A stretch of 64,000 bases of DNA from Lobosporangium transversale. Its lineage: Eukaryota; Mortierellomycota; Mortierellomycetes; Mortierellales; Mortierellaceae. Location: assembly GCF_002105155.1 (NCBI RefSeq), contig NW_019029000.1:62001-126000 (forward strand), written 5' to 3'. Both the position numbers and the translations under genes were made by a program. How positions within the stretch are numbered: position 1 is the stretch's first letter; each line of letters opens with the position of its first letter. This document shows positions 35,121-48,005 of the stretch, in pieces. Below the pieces are notes generated by a model. That model did not search any database, was not told the origin of the DNA, and saw only the letters and a program-made list of their open reading frames with translations.

Positions 35121-38100
35121 CTAGTCGTCCTCATCCATGGTTGGAAGTTCAGATGGCTTGACCAATCCTGGAATCCTGAGCGCAGCTTCTCGATCTATCT
35201 TTTTCTTTGCTTCCTGCTCTGCTTCTCTCTCATCAAGGAATAGTTCGTTCTGCTCGGTCTCCGTTGCGCCAAACTCTGTCAGCTGGATCAAGAAGTCACG
35301 CACATGTAGCTTGAACTTGTTTGTGTCTCGATTGGTAGCAAACATCGCCAGGGTAAACGTCTCAACCTGAGATCTATTGAATATTTTATATTAACGTGTG
35401 ATTTAAAAAAATAAGATAAAATAAAAAATAAAGGTGAGAAAACAGTATCTATCCTTCATGTTGACTATTGTTGACTTTTGATCATCAAATGAAACCCCAG
35501 TGACATACGGTTGTAAATGAGGGAAGGCATTTTGAAGAAGGTTCATCATATAATCCTTCAGGAATCGTTCGTTAGTCATATTGGGATCAGCAACCTGTGA
35601 CATTGTAAACAACGGTGCCTGTACTGCTCCGGAATCCACCAAGTAAAACATACGAGCAAGGACTTGACATTGGAGCTTAAAGCCTATGAATGAATAGATT
35701 TTGTTCTAATAAGTCAATTCACATTATCTAACTCTTTTTTTTTCCTCTTCTTTTCTTTTCTTTTAGCATACCGCTTTTGTGATTGTTGTCTGTAAGCACG
35801 TAAAAAATATCATTAAGCAAGTTAAGGAAGTAGCTCTGATAAAAGTGGTTCGCAATGACTGGATCGCTGTTTGCAAAATTGTTGATCAAGTCCAGGCAAA
35901 TACTCAAGCCCATATCTGCAATGTCACGCATCGTATGCTTGAATGCCCAAACAATACTATCCACTATGAGGCGTAACTGTACTGCAGGAAGACTCAAAAT
36001 GGCTAGCAAGAGTTAACAACAGAAATAGCGTGGGTTAGGGAACCTAAAAACAGAAAATAACTTAACCAGACAAAGATTTGTAGGTTTATATAGCGCGCCA
36101 CCAACCTGCAAAACAGTTTTGCATGATAGCCTGCAAAAGTTTGAAGAAGCCCACACGATGCTCTGGATACTCGCTGAAATCCTTGTTGATCATTTGAAGT
36201 GTCACGTCAAAGACTGCCTCAAGAATGAGAGGAATTTGGTCATTAAGTAAAGCCTACATTATGTAATGATCATAAAGATACAGAGCATTAGAAGCTGAGC
36301 AAGCCATAACATATTGTGCTTTTTGCCACAGGTCCTGATCAAACAGCATACCCCCAGCTTGTTCACAATCGCACTCATAACGCTTAACACTTCAGGCTCG
36401 CGAGCAGGCTCAACATTCCGTTGATAATCTCCTAACACCGCTTCCAAGACCCCGGGAATGATGTTTTTGGTTACTTCAACGAGATCCTCTGCTTTACTGA
36501 CATAAGTCTCGATCAAACGGAGCACTTCCTTCTTAACAGTGCGCATTTGACGAACGCGTGGTGTACGCAGGGCGATAGGTCCTTGTACCACAACACTCTC
36601 AGAGATAAGTTGACTGACTGCCTTATATACAGCCAATAAATCCAGGTAAATCCGTCCGAGCTGTGAGTAAAATCCTGGGCCAATTGAACTGCAAGCTGAG
36701 ACATTTGTTTTTAAAACGCTGGCCAAGACTTTGAGGTTTTCTGTTTGGTCCAAGTTGTTCACGTTCACTTTGGCCTGCTCCATGATGTTATCCCACTAAA
36801 TTCGGAAAAATTATGTAAATAAGCTTGAATTCTCTATAGTAAAACAAAAAATTATAATTTTTATTATTTCAGAGTATGTCAGTGGGATACTTACATGTTG
36901 GTTGGGTGTCTGCATGGCCTTGGCTATCAAACGCTCTTGAGCCCCGCGATTGGGCTGAGCCGAAATCATATAGCCTATCGCCTCGTAAAATGTATGAAGC
37001 TAATGGATGCTGATCGTGAGTTGATTGTTATCTAGAAAGACAACATAATAAACAGTTGCCATTAGAAATATGATCCGTACCTGTGCAGGGGATAAATCGC
37101 TTGTTATCCGGTCGAGCGTATTGAGGATTTCATCAATGAAGGGCATCAATTCCTGAGATTGTTGCAAAACAAAATGCCGTCTACACTTTTGAGCGATCTT
37201 AATAAAAGTATCACAAGCCATGTCCTGAACTCCATCATGCGACTCATGCATAAACTCAAATAGTTTGTTGACAACTGTTTTTAGGAATTTCCAATGGGCC
37301 TTTAGGAATCGAGGATATTGTCCGACAATGTACATGATATTGGATGCAACAACAGCCTTATTATCCTTGCCAGGCTTAACAGCACACAACTCTAAAAGAT
37401 CTTTGATAACAGTGACCAAAAATCGTTTCTCGGTTTCTTCGCCTACAGATTAAAAAAAGAAGAAAAGAAACAACATCTCTACTCAGTACCTTTGCCTAGT
37501 AAAATACTGATTAACATCTGCAATAGCAAGGCTTACTCATGGCTCCTGAAATTGATCCGACCGCCCAGCACAGTTGATTGAGTTTTGCCCAACCCCACTC
37601 AGAGCCATCCATTTGCCTCATTAATTTCTCCGTCATGATCTGTTCTGTATTGGCACAGTCCAAATGCGTCAGATAGACAAGGACCTCACGCATACTCTTA
37701 TAGAGAGTAATGGTGTCACTCTCCTTCAAGACTTCACGGACAATCTCTCCTTCGTCATTCTCAACAACCAAAACCTAAAAACGTACAAGACAGGTTATTT
37801 CCTAATTGGCGATCAACTGACCCACAAAATAACAGTATTGCTAATAGGCATGGTGCATAAACTATACCTCTTCAGGCTTAACCATGTGCTCGATCATGAC
37901 AACGCGCAATCGTGGCAAAATGGTACTATAGTATGTCCGGCTGCGGTCTTCTCCCTTTAACAGCATGCCTGGCCTACCCATGTTCAACAAAGGTGTATCC
38001 ACTGCTGGTAGTTGTTGAAGCTCCTCATAAAGGTCCGCTACCAGCTTAGCCCAGTATTCAAGGCAGATCTTGAAGATCTCTCGTTCTTCTACTTCCGAGA

Positions 38101-40122
38101 TTTTGAGTAGGTATACATGGGCAACGCGTAGCACTTCTTTGTTTTGAGGATTCTCTACCAACTATCACACAATAAAAACAAAATTTTAGCTTGCTTCTAT
38201 CAAAAACTATAATGATTATCATGACGCATGACCTTCTTATATTACCTTAAGATGGACGCTAAGGAAGCCATTTAAGAACATGGCAACATTTTTGATATAA
38301 AACTGTTCATCGTCGGAGGCATTCTCGTACATTTCAGCAATATCTAAATTTCAAATGATGTATTAGAATCCACCATGGTTAACTCATATAAACCCAGATA
38401 TTGAACACCGACAAAGGGCCTCTATAAACTTACTCCCTGACATCGGAATAGTCTTGACAACCGAAGTCATCACAATGTTGAAAAGAGCGACAAACTTGTC
38501 GTTATATTCAGGTGTTACGGATAAATTACCGATCTCGGTAAGGCAGCGTAGGGTCACATTTCGGAATTGAGGAACATCCAGGAACTGAGAATAAAGGGTC
38601 AATAAGGAAATTAATTAGTACTCATCAATGATTACAATGATTCCATATTCCCTTTCCAATGATAATATTATATGCTAGACTCACCCTGGCACGGAGGTTC
38701 TCGACGAGATTGGTCTCAAAGATATAGCCAAGCGGAATCCAATTAAGGAACCTCAATAACGTATCGAGCGTCGCCCTAATCAAACTAGGCTTGTTGGCCT
38801 TCTCCAAAACCTCACTACAGAGCTGGAAGATTTCTGAAAACTCTCCACACATAGAGTTTTTAAGATTCTTGGTTTTGACTTGCGTCATTTGCTCCGCTGA
38901 AAAGTCAAAGATTTCTTCGCTAATGCATTCGAGTGATGTATATGTAAATATATACAATATAGACAGAAGCTTATTGATATCTTCGATCCAAATGTAAGAA
39001 AATGCGGCACTGCGCTTTGATGGGCTGGTTTGAGACTTACCTCAAAAGCTTCAAAATGACCATGTTGTTCTCACAGAGTGATAAATTAGATTTACTAGAG
39101 CTGACAATCTCTGGGATAAAGCTGGGCCAGGCATGCGGCCATTCCTGCTTCAAAATCTACAAATTGTAAAGGACGAGTTGATAGTGAGATATCAAGCTGG
39201 TACGACTCAATCTGTCCAGATCCGCGCAATTGAACGGATATTATGAGCTGCATATATACCTGAACTAATACTAGATTCAATCGATGAAGGAGAATCTTTT
39301 CGCGCACAAGGTTGGCTTCATCTGATGAAAGCTTGACAATCAATCCAACAGTGAAATTGCGAATTCCTATATTAAGATCAGCTCCAGATTCATTAGAAGC
39401 TGATATGTGGATTCAACTGATAGATAAGAGGATTGTGATATTACAAACTATGGTCTCACCTTGACGCTGCTCAGGAGGCAGCAGTTTCCACCGTGTTTGA
39501 ACCAGCTTGGCCAGGATTTGAAGCGCAAAGAACTAAAATTACCAAAGTATTAATACGATGCTCGTCAATAAAATAAAATAAAATAGATAAAAAAAGTTCA
39601 TGGCTTATTTCCTAGGGCTATAACTGTAAAGTCCTTACGTCGTACCTTTGTATTTGAGTCCTTTGAGTTTTCAAGAATAGTGTCCACACGTCTCCAAGCA
39701 TCAGGATTTTCCTGGAATTGTGTCATGACCTGTTCAGCCATTTTGTGCTAAAATATATAACAATTTTTTTTTAGTAAACTTGGATCTCCAAATCGAGATG
39801 TTGGGCCGAACAGAGCAAAATGAGCCATGGCACTCGGTGACGCCAATTGTACACTCTCACTACCACGAGCAATTGAACAAGAATCTACATGGGTGCCCAG
39901 ATATGAAAACTGGTGAAATCGGCGGTCACTTACGTCAGGTCCGGTGCTACTGTAGAAGGTCTGCACTACCTTGTCCAGTAAGCCCACATCAAGCTCACGG
40001 TTAAAGTCAAGAACGACCTGTCGCAATCATGAATAGAAGGAAAAAAACCTTTAGTAACGGAATGAACTAGTGACAAGTGAGTTATGACATGAATTGAGTA
40101 ACAATGTAGCCAATACCTCCAT
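35121..40122 (-). CDS. XPO1: Exportin-1 (CRM1), nuclear export receptor
   Basis: Eighteen exons (40122-40117, 40017-39934, 39747-39646, 39532-39460, 39366-39260, 39156-39041, 38919-38685, 38584-38434, 38343-38246, 38161-37868, 37774-37537, 37442-37081, 36999-36895, 36795-36352, 36253-36106, 36002-35772, 35683-35509, 35373-35121) close in phase to 1073 aa, the length of human CRM1. Exon 1 encodes only Met-Glu. It carries Leu-rich nuclear export signal proteins out of the nucleus with Ran-GTP. Diagnostic blocks: LLDKVV, the importin-N region with [14 protein letters not shown], the CRIME-like [37 protein letters not shown] and a short acidic C-terminus MDEDD. The helix that lines the NES groove reads [15 protein letters not shown], with the reactive Cys (codon 37568-37570) present. 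Confidence 0.97.
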
Positions 40123-40715
40123 GTTCAATTGTTATGGTTGAGATTGATTCCGAGAATTATTTGTGCTAAAAGTACTACGATCTTATTGCTGCTGGTTTAC
40201 TATCAGATGTGCCCTTTTCTATATCACTGAGTCTGCTGCTTATATTTGCATATATGGGTTTTTATATGTTTTTTTTTTTTGTCTCTTGCGGTATTTTTGC
40301 TGTCACAAAGCCGAATGACGATTGACAGTCGAAACGCGAGAGCGGCGTCCAGAACAGAAGAGAAGGGAACTTGAGAAATGTGAGAGAATTGAAATTACAG
40401 TGCAGTGCAATGCAAAGAGTGTTCTGTTGAAGGAGGAAAGACAAAAAGACGGCAAGGCGAATTTTCTGGAAAGGAGCAAAATAACGTGTAGTGGGAAAGA
40501 TCCGTTGGCTGAAATCAAAGCCTGTGCTTTGTGATTCAGCAAGCTACTCTGATCGATATGAGGGCAAAAAAAATCATTCATCTCACTTGTTTTGGCTTCC
40601 AGTCCAAAAAGCCGTCAATTCTAACACTCATATTGCACGCTTGATCACCTCTATCACACAAATAATTCATAGAAACTACATAGCTACCTTCTTTTCTTTT
40701 TTCTCCCCATAGGTT
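40123..40715. promoter_or_regulatory. Divergent promoter region, XPO1 and an unknown gene
   Basis: There are about 590 bases between two genes transcribed away from each other. Just before the plus-strand ATG at 40716 stands a good acceptor (TTTTCTCCCCATAG), so the unknown gene may have a 5' UTR intron or an unseen upstream exon. No specific factor site was identified. Confidence 0.45.
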
Positions 40716-41017
40716 ATGCGCGGACGGCTGCCAGAAGCATTTCCTACACCGTCCTTGCTTCAGGAGCTGACGGCTATTAACATTCATACAAATCCATCAA
40801 AGCACAGTGCTGACGAGTTTGATGGAATTTACGAAGAGCAAGTTCTTCTTCAGACACTCGTTCGCGAAATTACTGACGAAGCTCATAGCTGCCTATCGGC
40901 GTCAGGCATCAAAATTAGACCGTATATCTTGAACCAGCGTGAACATATCGCCTTGCTTGGTATTGCCCATTTGGTCCAGCAAGACATGCGAGCGCTTCAA
41001 TACGAACTATGTAAAGA

Positions 41018-41048
<31 letters not shown>

Positions 41049-42499
41049 CGCCCAAAGAAAAGGCTTAGGAAGCCCTGTGAATGGAGCGATAATGATAAAT
41101 CTTATTAATATTAGCGCGCGCCGGTCGGCCACCTGATCAACGAGACGGGGAGTATAAACCGGCACCTGATTGGGATGAAGACTATCTAAATAAGCTACTG
41201 GCTGATTGGAATGAACCCGTGGTTCTGGAAGCAGATTATTACCTGCTGCGATCCATGTGTCTATACGACCTGGGCACATCAATCCAAGTCAAAGTGCTTG
41301 GTCCAGATCGGGTTGAAAAGTACATGAACATGGCGCTGAAGCTGGCGAAGAAAGGCTCCAATATACTTCAAAGTGTATTGGCGGAGGCTGACAAATCGAT
41401 GGATGAATACTGGAGATATCCAACAATAATCAGCTATATCCATCAATACCAGGTTTGTAGCTACTCTATTGGAAAAGCCATTCACCAAAGGTTGGGGATA
41501 TTCTGTAGTATTTTATTCATAATTCTTAATGCCTTGGCTTTATTGAATTCTTAAAAAAAAAAAAAAAAAAAAAAAAAGACGACGATGACGATCTCAGAAA
41601 TTAGGAAGTTTGAAACAGTAGTCAAGTTACCGGCCTCTGAACAGCTTTTGGAGAAAGCTAGACAGCAGGCAACTCTAGCATTGCAATCGTTCTATCTTGG
41701 CATTCGACGATATCCAAGCATATCTAATTCATCTAACGAGTCATTCAGGGACCAAGAATGGAGCAACATGGCTAAAACAGCTGAACTATACATACCTCTA
41801 GCAAACGACTTCCTCGAGCGCCAAATATGGACACAGCATGTAGTCAAGCTCCTCAGCGGCGCGATTCTTGAGAAAAAAACACGACGCGATGATCTGCTCA
41901 TAAGGATTTCAAAAATATATCTTGACTTTGCTCTTTCGATCCACGAGCTGCCTGAGAAATCTCTTGTCTATCCGCGAGTCAGTCCAATGTTTCATGAGAT
42001 GCAACGTGCAGCACTTTCGGGTAAGATATACATAAAATGACCGGACGATTTTTTCTGTGATCCTCGTAAGGGGTTTTCCAATCAGTAATGATTTAGTTTT
42101 TGTTTTGCCAATGATGCTATCCTATCTGTAGCTCTTGTGTATGCCAAGCATGCTATGGAAAATGCACGTTTAGAGGATCTTCAGCCAGAACATTATTCGC
42201 AGGTAGGTGCCTTTGTATTCTAAGTTGTACTCACTCATATGCCCACCATCCTTTCAATCTAAAGATCGTGTATTTGAGTCGGATATTAGATAATAGACAG
42301 TTTATACATGATGTCGCTAGTGTGTGTGGATCCACGACTGATCCATTTTTACAGCCGAAAGGCGACTCAATGGGTCGGGCAGCTCATATTGACTTTTCGT
42401 CATCATCATGTTGACCCTGGGTATCTTCACTCAGCCAAACTCATGGCTGCCAAGGATAAAGCCATGCAATTAATTGCACAAAGACGTCGAGAGAAATAA
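40716..42499 (+). CDS. Unrecognised 449-aa protein
   Basis: Exons 40716-41010, 41115-41452, 41579-42020, 42132-42202, 42265-42323 and 42355-42499 close in phase to 449 aa if a 31-nt intron at 42324-42354 is accepted. The product is helical and soluble-looking: no signal peptide and no membrane segment. It has a Pro/Asp-rich stretch (GRPPDQRDGEYKPAPDWDED) near residue 100 followed by LLADWNEPVVLEADYYLL, then amphipathic helices, and a basic C-terminus QRRREK. No catalytic motif is seen. The second intron ends in a run of A bases directly before its AG, an odd acceptor. If the 31-nt intron is not real, the frame ends at 42417 with a different tail. It could be a fungus-specific nuclear or complex subunit, but no function is proposed. 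Confidence 0.6.
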
Positions 42500-42632
42500 A
42501 ATATGCCCAACAAGTTGCGGTCTTTTTTTTTCAGCAATAAACATTTATATTTTAAAGTCACACACTCCAGACCTGACATCAATGCGCTTACACAGAGCAT
42601 AATTGCCACCAAAATTTACCACGCGTGGTTTT

Positions 42633-42665
<33 letters not shown>

Positions 42666-42786
42666 ACAAGTCAACGCCACCATCACACCATCGCCTGTCG
42701 TTTCATTACAGAAGTCCTTCTCTAGATACAAAACGGAAAGAAATCATCAGCCCTTGCCTAATATTGCAATAGGAGCGCAAGGCATC

Positions 42787-45700
42787 ATGGGCAATTTTGA
42801 ACTGGATGAGGAACTTAGCAATGTGCAACAGGACTCGATCCACATTCCAGGGGAAATCACTATTGAGGGAGAAAATCACAAAACTCTGGAGCGAATTCTG
42901 AATGGTAGTTTTACGAATATTGAGACAGGAACTTCCCAACATTAAACTTTCCAAAGCAATCACCACTCATCCAATATTGTGTGTTTCACTATTACAAATA
43001 GAAATTGTCGATACACTGCATGATGCTTCAGGCAATATCACCGACAACGAAATTTTTGATAAAATCAGAAGTTTTATCAAGTATGTCATTTGTCCATAAG
43101 CGGCGATTCTTGAGAGAAACATGAAAGTGGATCCTCAGCAACAAACTAACACCGGCCCTGTCCATTTTGCGCTATATAGACACTTCAACACCCTTAAAAA
43201 GTCAACAGCCACAAAAGTTTGGGATATTGTTCTCTCTGGTAACGACAGATCCGTGCTTTTTTTTATCTTTTTTTTCTTCCAAACATTAGAGTACAATAAT
43301 GTCAAATGCCCTTCTCAGACTTACTCAATTCTTGAATCCCAATATATTGCCTCACTGGAATGAATGTAATTTTTTTTAGGCTTCGCCTCAGAAATCGCTT
43401 CAACAGCTCAGGACTTGGAGATCAACGACCAAGATGTTTACATGCAACATCGTGAAGCATTGGAGATGTACGGGTTCCTGATTTTTTGGACCATTGGAAT
43501 TACAGAACAGAAAGCAACCTCCCGTGCGGCAGTGTCTGAAAAGGCTGGAAAAGCAACGGTCAGTCTTGTGCTGAAACGGCCTCGATTTGAATTTAGCTGA
43601 TTGTACTCGTTTTTTCTTCCCAATCTGACTGCTTTTTTCCCCTCATCTGGAAAATAGCGTGCAAAAGGGGCACGATCTGGCAAAGATAATGATGAAGCGG
43701 TTGAAGGAACCTCCACATGGACTACTGAGAAGCAGAAGGCACTGAGCTTAATGAGCAAATGTTTAGAACTGCATCTTTCCAGGATATGGACTGCAACGCA
43801 TGAGAAAGAAACATTTGTTAGCTTGTTCTTCAAACCCGCCTATCAGATCCTCGAGAACAAAGAAAACATTAAGATTGTAGCGCTTAAACAAAGAGTTTAC
43901 AAGGTTCTTTGTATTTGTATAAAGCGGCATAATCACGAATTTGGTAAGATATGATTTAACACCTTGTTGCTGAAACTGATGGAGGCTAAATCAAAGACCA
44001 CTAAGGGCTCATTGATTGTTTTGGTTGTCATAGGTGCACGGACGACCATCCTACAAAATCTTCAGTATTGGGAACACACACCAGAGCCTATGGCAGAACT
44101 GTTAGAGATGCTAATCAACGAATATGACTATTCACAACTCACTGACAGTATCCTCAGAGATATCAGTTCAAAGGAATTTGATGAGGCCTACAAGGATGTT
44201 AGCGTGCCGAAAGCATTTTCAAAATTCCTAACCAAGCTTTCAGAAGTTGCACCTAAAGTGGTCCTCAAACAGATGGGCCTTTTAATTGATCATCTGGATG
44301 GGGAGGTACCGTATTTTATCCAGAGTTGCTTTTCCGACATCGAAAAGATTATTAGACCAAGACTATTCTGCTAACCCATATTCTTCTCATGCTTGTACCA
44401 CCCATAGTCGTACATCATGAGACAAGCAATTGTCGAAGTTATTGGGAACTTGATTGCATATCTTTCTGAAGTCGAGCAAACGGATCAAGTAAAGAATCAG
44501 ATTGACGGATTTTTCGATATCTTGGAAGAACGATTTATGGACAATAACTCATATGTACGCACTAAGCTCTTGCAAATTACCAGTCAATTGTGTGATCTTC
44601 GCGTCAAATTTCCCAAACGTCGTCAGCGTCTGGCAGAGCTTGTCATTGGACGATTATCGGATAAGAGTTTCTGGTCCCGTAAACAGGCAATCAAAACTCT
44701 TGTACGCATGATCGAAACTCATCCTTACTCGATGCATGGAGGAGAGCTTAATTTGGAAGACTGGGAGATTCAATATACAGAAGTTACAGATGAACTCAAG
44801 GCGATGATTACGAAACCATCTAGGAGGAAAGCAGCTTTACAGGGCAACAGTGAGAGTGAAGATGCGTTGGAAACTGATAGGATGGACCAGGAAGAAGATG
44901 GAGAAAGCGATAAGGATATCGCTCTTCCTACAGACGAGGAGTTGCTTGCATTACAGTCATCCAAGGAATATGTCACTAAAACTTTACAACAGCGATATTA
45001 TGCCGATGCAATTCGCTTCATCCATCTCATCCATCGTGCAGTACCAGTTATGTGCGAATTATTGGCATCAACTATGAAGCTGGAAGTCATTGAAGCCATG
45101 GATTTTTTTGTAACAATTCACCGCTATAAAGTTCAAGTTGCAACCGTAAGGTCCATAATGCTAGACTCGCGGGACAGAACATTATGAAAATTTAGAAAGC
45201 TAACAAGCGCTTAAATCATCTTTTTGCTTTAGGAGGGGATCCGTAAGATGGTTCACCTGGTATGGATGAAAGATAATGGTGATGAAGCCAAAAGCGTGCG
45301 TAGTCGGCTCATGGAATGCTATTGGCAGATATACCTGGCTCCTGATGATACTTTAACCGAGAAGGAAAATACGGCGGTAATTGCAAGGAACCTTGTCAGG
45401 TAAAAAAAAAAAAAAAAAAAACCTTGTAATCTAGATATAATAGGGCGTTAATAAGAGTATTTTAATTGAAAGTGGCTTCTCCCTAATCTGGCACATTCTC
45501 CTCTCAGTCTAACATATGATAGTACTTTGGCCGAATTAACGTCGCTAGAGCAACTACTCAGCACAATTGTTGTGGACTCGATAGCTCATTCAAGTGATAT
45601 CACCATTTCAGACGAAGTCGTTGAGAAGCTATGGCAGGTCTATAGCCATCATAAAGACATTCCAAATGTTCAGCGTCGAGGAGCTATTATTATTTTGAGC

Positions 45701-47761
45701 ATGCTCGCTAAAGCGAAGCCAGGCATTGTCTCTCAAAAGATAGAGACTATTCTCAAAATTGGGCTTGGTAAACATGGTAAATCAGATCCTGCACTGGCTC
45801 GCTATTCGTGCATTGCCCTTCAGCGCATTGCTGGGGAGAGGAAAAAACAGAAAGGCGCTATTGGACAAAACACCGTTAGACTGCCTATGGATCATCCTAT
45901 TTTTATTAAGCTTGGTCATTTGATTGATCATCCTACGACATCCAAAAAATGGTATGACAATGAAGTTGAGTTATTATTATGGTCATTATTATTTTTTAAA
46001 AAAGACTTACATGGTTTCTGTTACTTATAGGTTCGCGGTGGTAGAGCAGGCAATAAACACAATTTATTTACTAGGTGAACATCCGGATGCCTTGTGTGGT
46101 GATATCATCAAAGCAAGATGCAAGTCGATTTTTAATCTGCAAGAACCAAGCGATTCACCTGGCGACCAAATGTCTATTGACGCTCCTCTGAGTTCTTTAG
46201 GTGAGGATGTCACCATGAGCCAAGAAAACGCATTTATGGTTGATTCCTGGCAACTCAGTCAGCTTCTAATGATTGTTGGACACGTTGCGATTAAACATAT
46301 CGTCCACATCGAGGTGATTGAAGAAGAGTTCAAACGTCGAAAGGCAGCTGCAGGGGATGAGAAGAAGAAGGGCAAAGACAACGCAGTGAATGATGAGTTG
46401 GACCAAGTTGTTGGAACCACGGAAGATGAGTTCGGTGATGCTATGGCACATATTCGGGAGAGGGAGCTACTCTTTGGTGAAGAAAGTCTGCTTCAAGTAT
46501 TTGGACCTTTAATCATCACTATTTGCGGCAATAATACTCTTTATTCGGTATGTTCCAATTTCAACTATGGAGAACTTTTTTCAGTGTTAAAATGATGGAA
46601 ATGCTTATTACTATGTCTTGTTTTTCTTTTCCTTTGTTAGGACAAAACATTACAAAGTTCCGCCACGCTTGCTCTTTGCAAGTTGATGTGCGTTTCATCC
46701 GAATTTTGTGAACATAATCTTCAGCTCCTATTTACAATCCTTGAAAAAACAACCGATCCCACGATTCGGTCCAATATTATCATCGCTCTCGGAGATATGG
46801 CTGTATGCTTCAACAATCTCATCGATGCTAACATTACTTATCTTTATAAGCGACTTTCGGACTCGGATGCCGCCGTGAAGAAGAACACATTGATGGTGCT
46901 CACTCATTTGATCCTGAATGGAATGGTCAAGGTCAAAGGTCAACTCGGTGAGATGGCTATCTGTCTTGTAGATGAAGATTCACGAATTAGCGACCTTGCC
47001 CGGCTTTTCTTTACAGAGCTTACTAGCAAGGATAATGCTGTTTATAACAATATGCCGGATATTATCAGCCACATGTCAAATGCGAATATCGATGAAGAGT
47101 CATACCATAAGATCATGCGCTTCTTATTTGAGCTCCTCAAGGAAAAGAACATGGAATCAATGACTGAGAAGTTGTGTCAGCGCTTTAAGAATACAGATGA
47201 ACCCAGGGGATGGAGAGATATTGCTTTCTGTCTGTCCATGCTACCATTTAAAACTGAGAAAAGCTTTAAGAGGTTGCTGGAAGGATTTCCAAACTACCAA
47301 GACAAGGTTCATGAGGAGCAGGTGTTCAAATATCTTTCGGATATCATTGCAAAGGTAATTATTAAACGTTGTGGACTGCAACTAAATCGTTGTGCTCTGT
47401 TTAGTATTTGGTCTCGGTTTTTCAATAATCGGTTCTCCATTAACACTATGGTTCTTGATATTGCATATAGGGCCGTGCCATCAAGCCTCCCAAACCTGAG
47501 ATGAAGCCCATCATTGATGAGTTTGAGAATAAGCTTAAGGAATTCAAAGCTAAAGGTGATGAGGTTCAAGAGACTGAGGCCAAGGCTATTTCGGCTGTAA
47601 AGAAAGGTAACCGGAAGGGAGGACGCAAGGCTGGAAGCTCACTGGCTGGACTAAAAGTCAAAGGAGTTCCAGAGCAAACAACCATGCCATCAGTTACGGA
47701 GAAGAGGAGAACCAGAAGCAGGAGAATCGAAGATGATGATGAATACGAAAATGACGATTGA
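42787..47761 (+). CDS. CND1: Condensin complex subunit 1 (CND1/CAP-D2/Ycs4)
   Basis: Twelve exons close in phase to 1308 aa (CAP-D2 family 1100-1400): 42787-42904, 43002-43080, 43117-43238, 43380-43558, 43658-43943, 44034-44305, 44408-45145, 45233-45399, 45508-45951, 46031-46547, 46641-47354, 47471-47761. It is the HEAT-repeat non-SMC regulatory subunit that loads condensin on mitotic chromosomes. Diagnostic blocks: LLIDHLDGESYIMRQAIVEV, IGRLSDKSFWSRKQAIKTL, the Cnd1 domain with FTILEKTTDPTIRSNIIIAL, GDMAVCFNNLID, YLYKRLSDSDAAVKKNTLMV and LILNGMVKVKGQ, and a basic tail with KRRTRSRR and an acidic end. Intron 2 (43081-43116) is only 36 nt: without it the frame stops at once, and with it the whole gene stays in phase. 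Confidence 0.95.
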
Positions 47762-47772
47762 AAAGGCCGAAT

Positions 47773-47804
<32 letters not shown>

Positions 47805-48005
47805 CAACTTGTATAATTAATATCAAAATAATAAACATTTAGTGGCAAAGTGTCAAAGTGTCAAATGAGATCGCATTTGCTTCTGCCTGTCAAATAGTGA
47901 AAGTGAAACAAATCTCAAAAGATATTCCCTCATCCTGATTACTCCATCCTTCCTTTCTGCAAAAGTAGCACAGCAAAGAATTTCTATCTCTATTGTCGTT
48001 ATTAA

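Noticed and set aside
35401-35508. Longer exportin exon reading through to codons after PYVTG
   Set aside because: The GTATGT donor at 35508 joins in phase to [11 protein letters not shown] and matches the family; the read-through tail does not.
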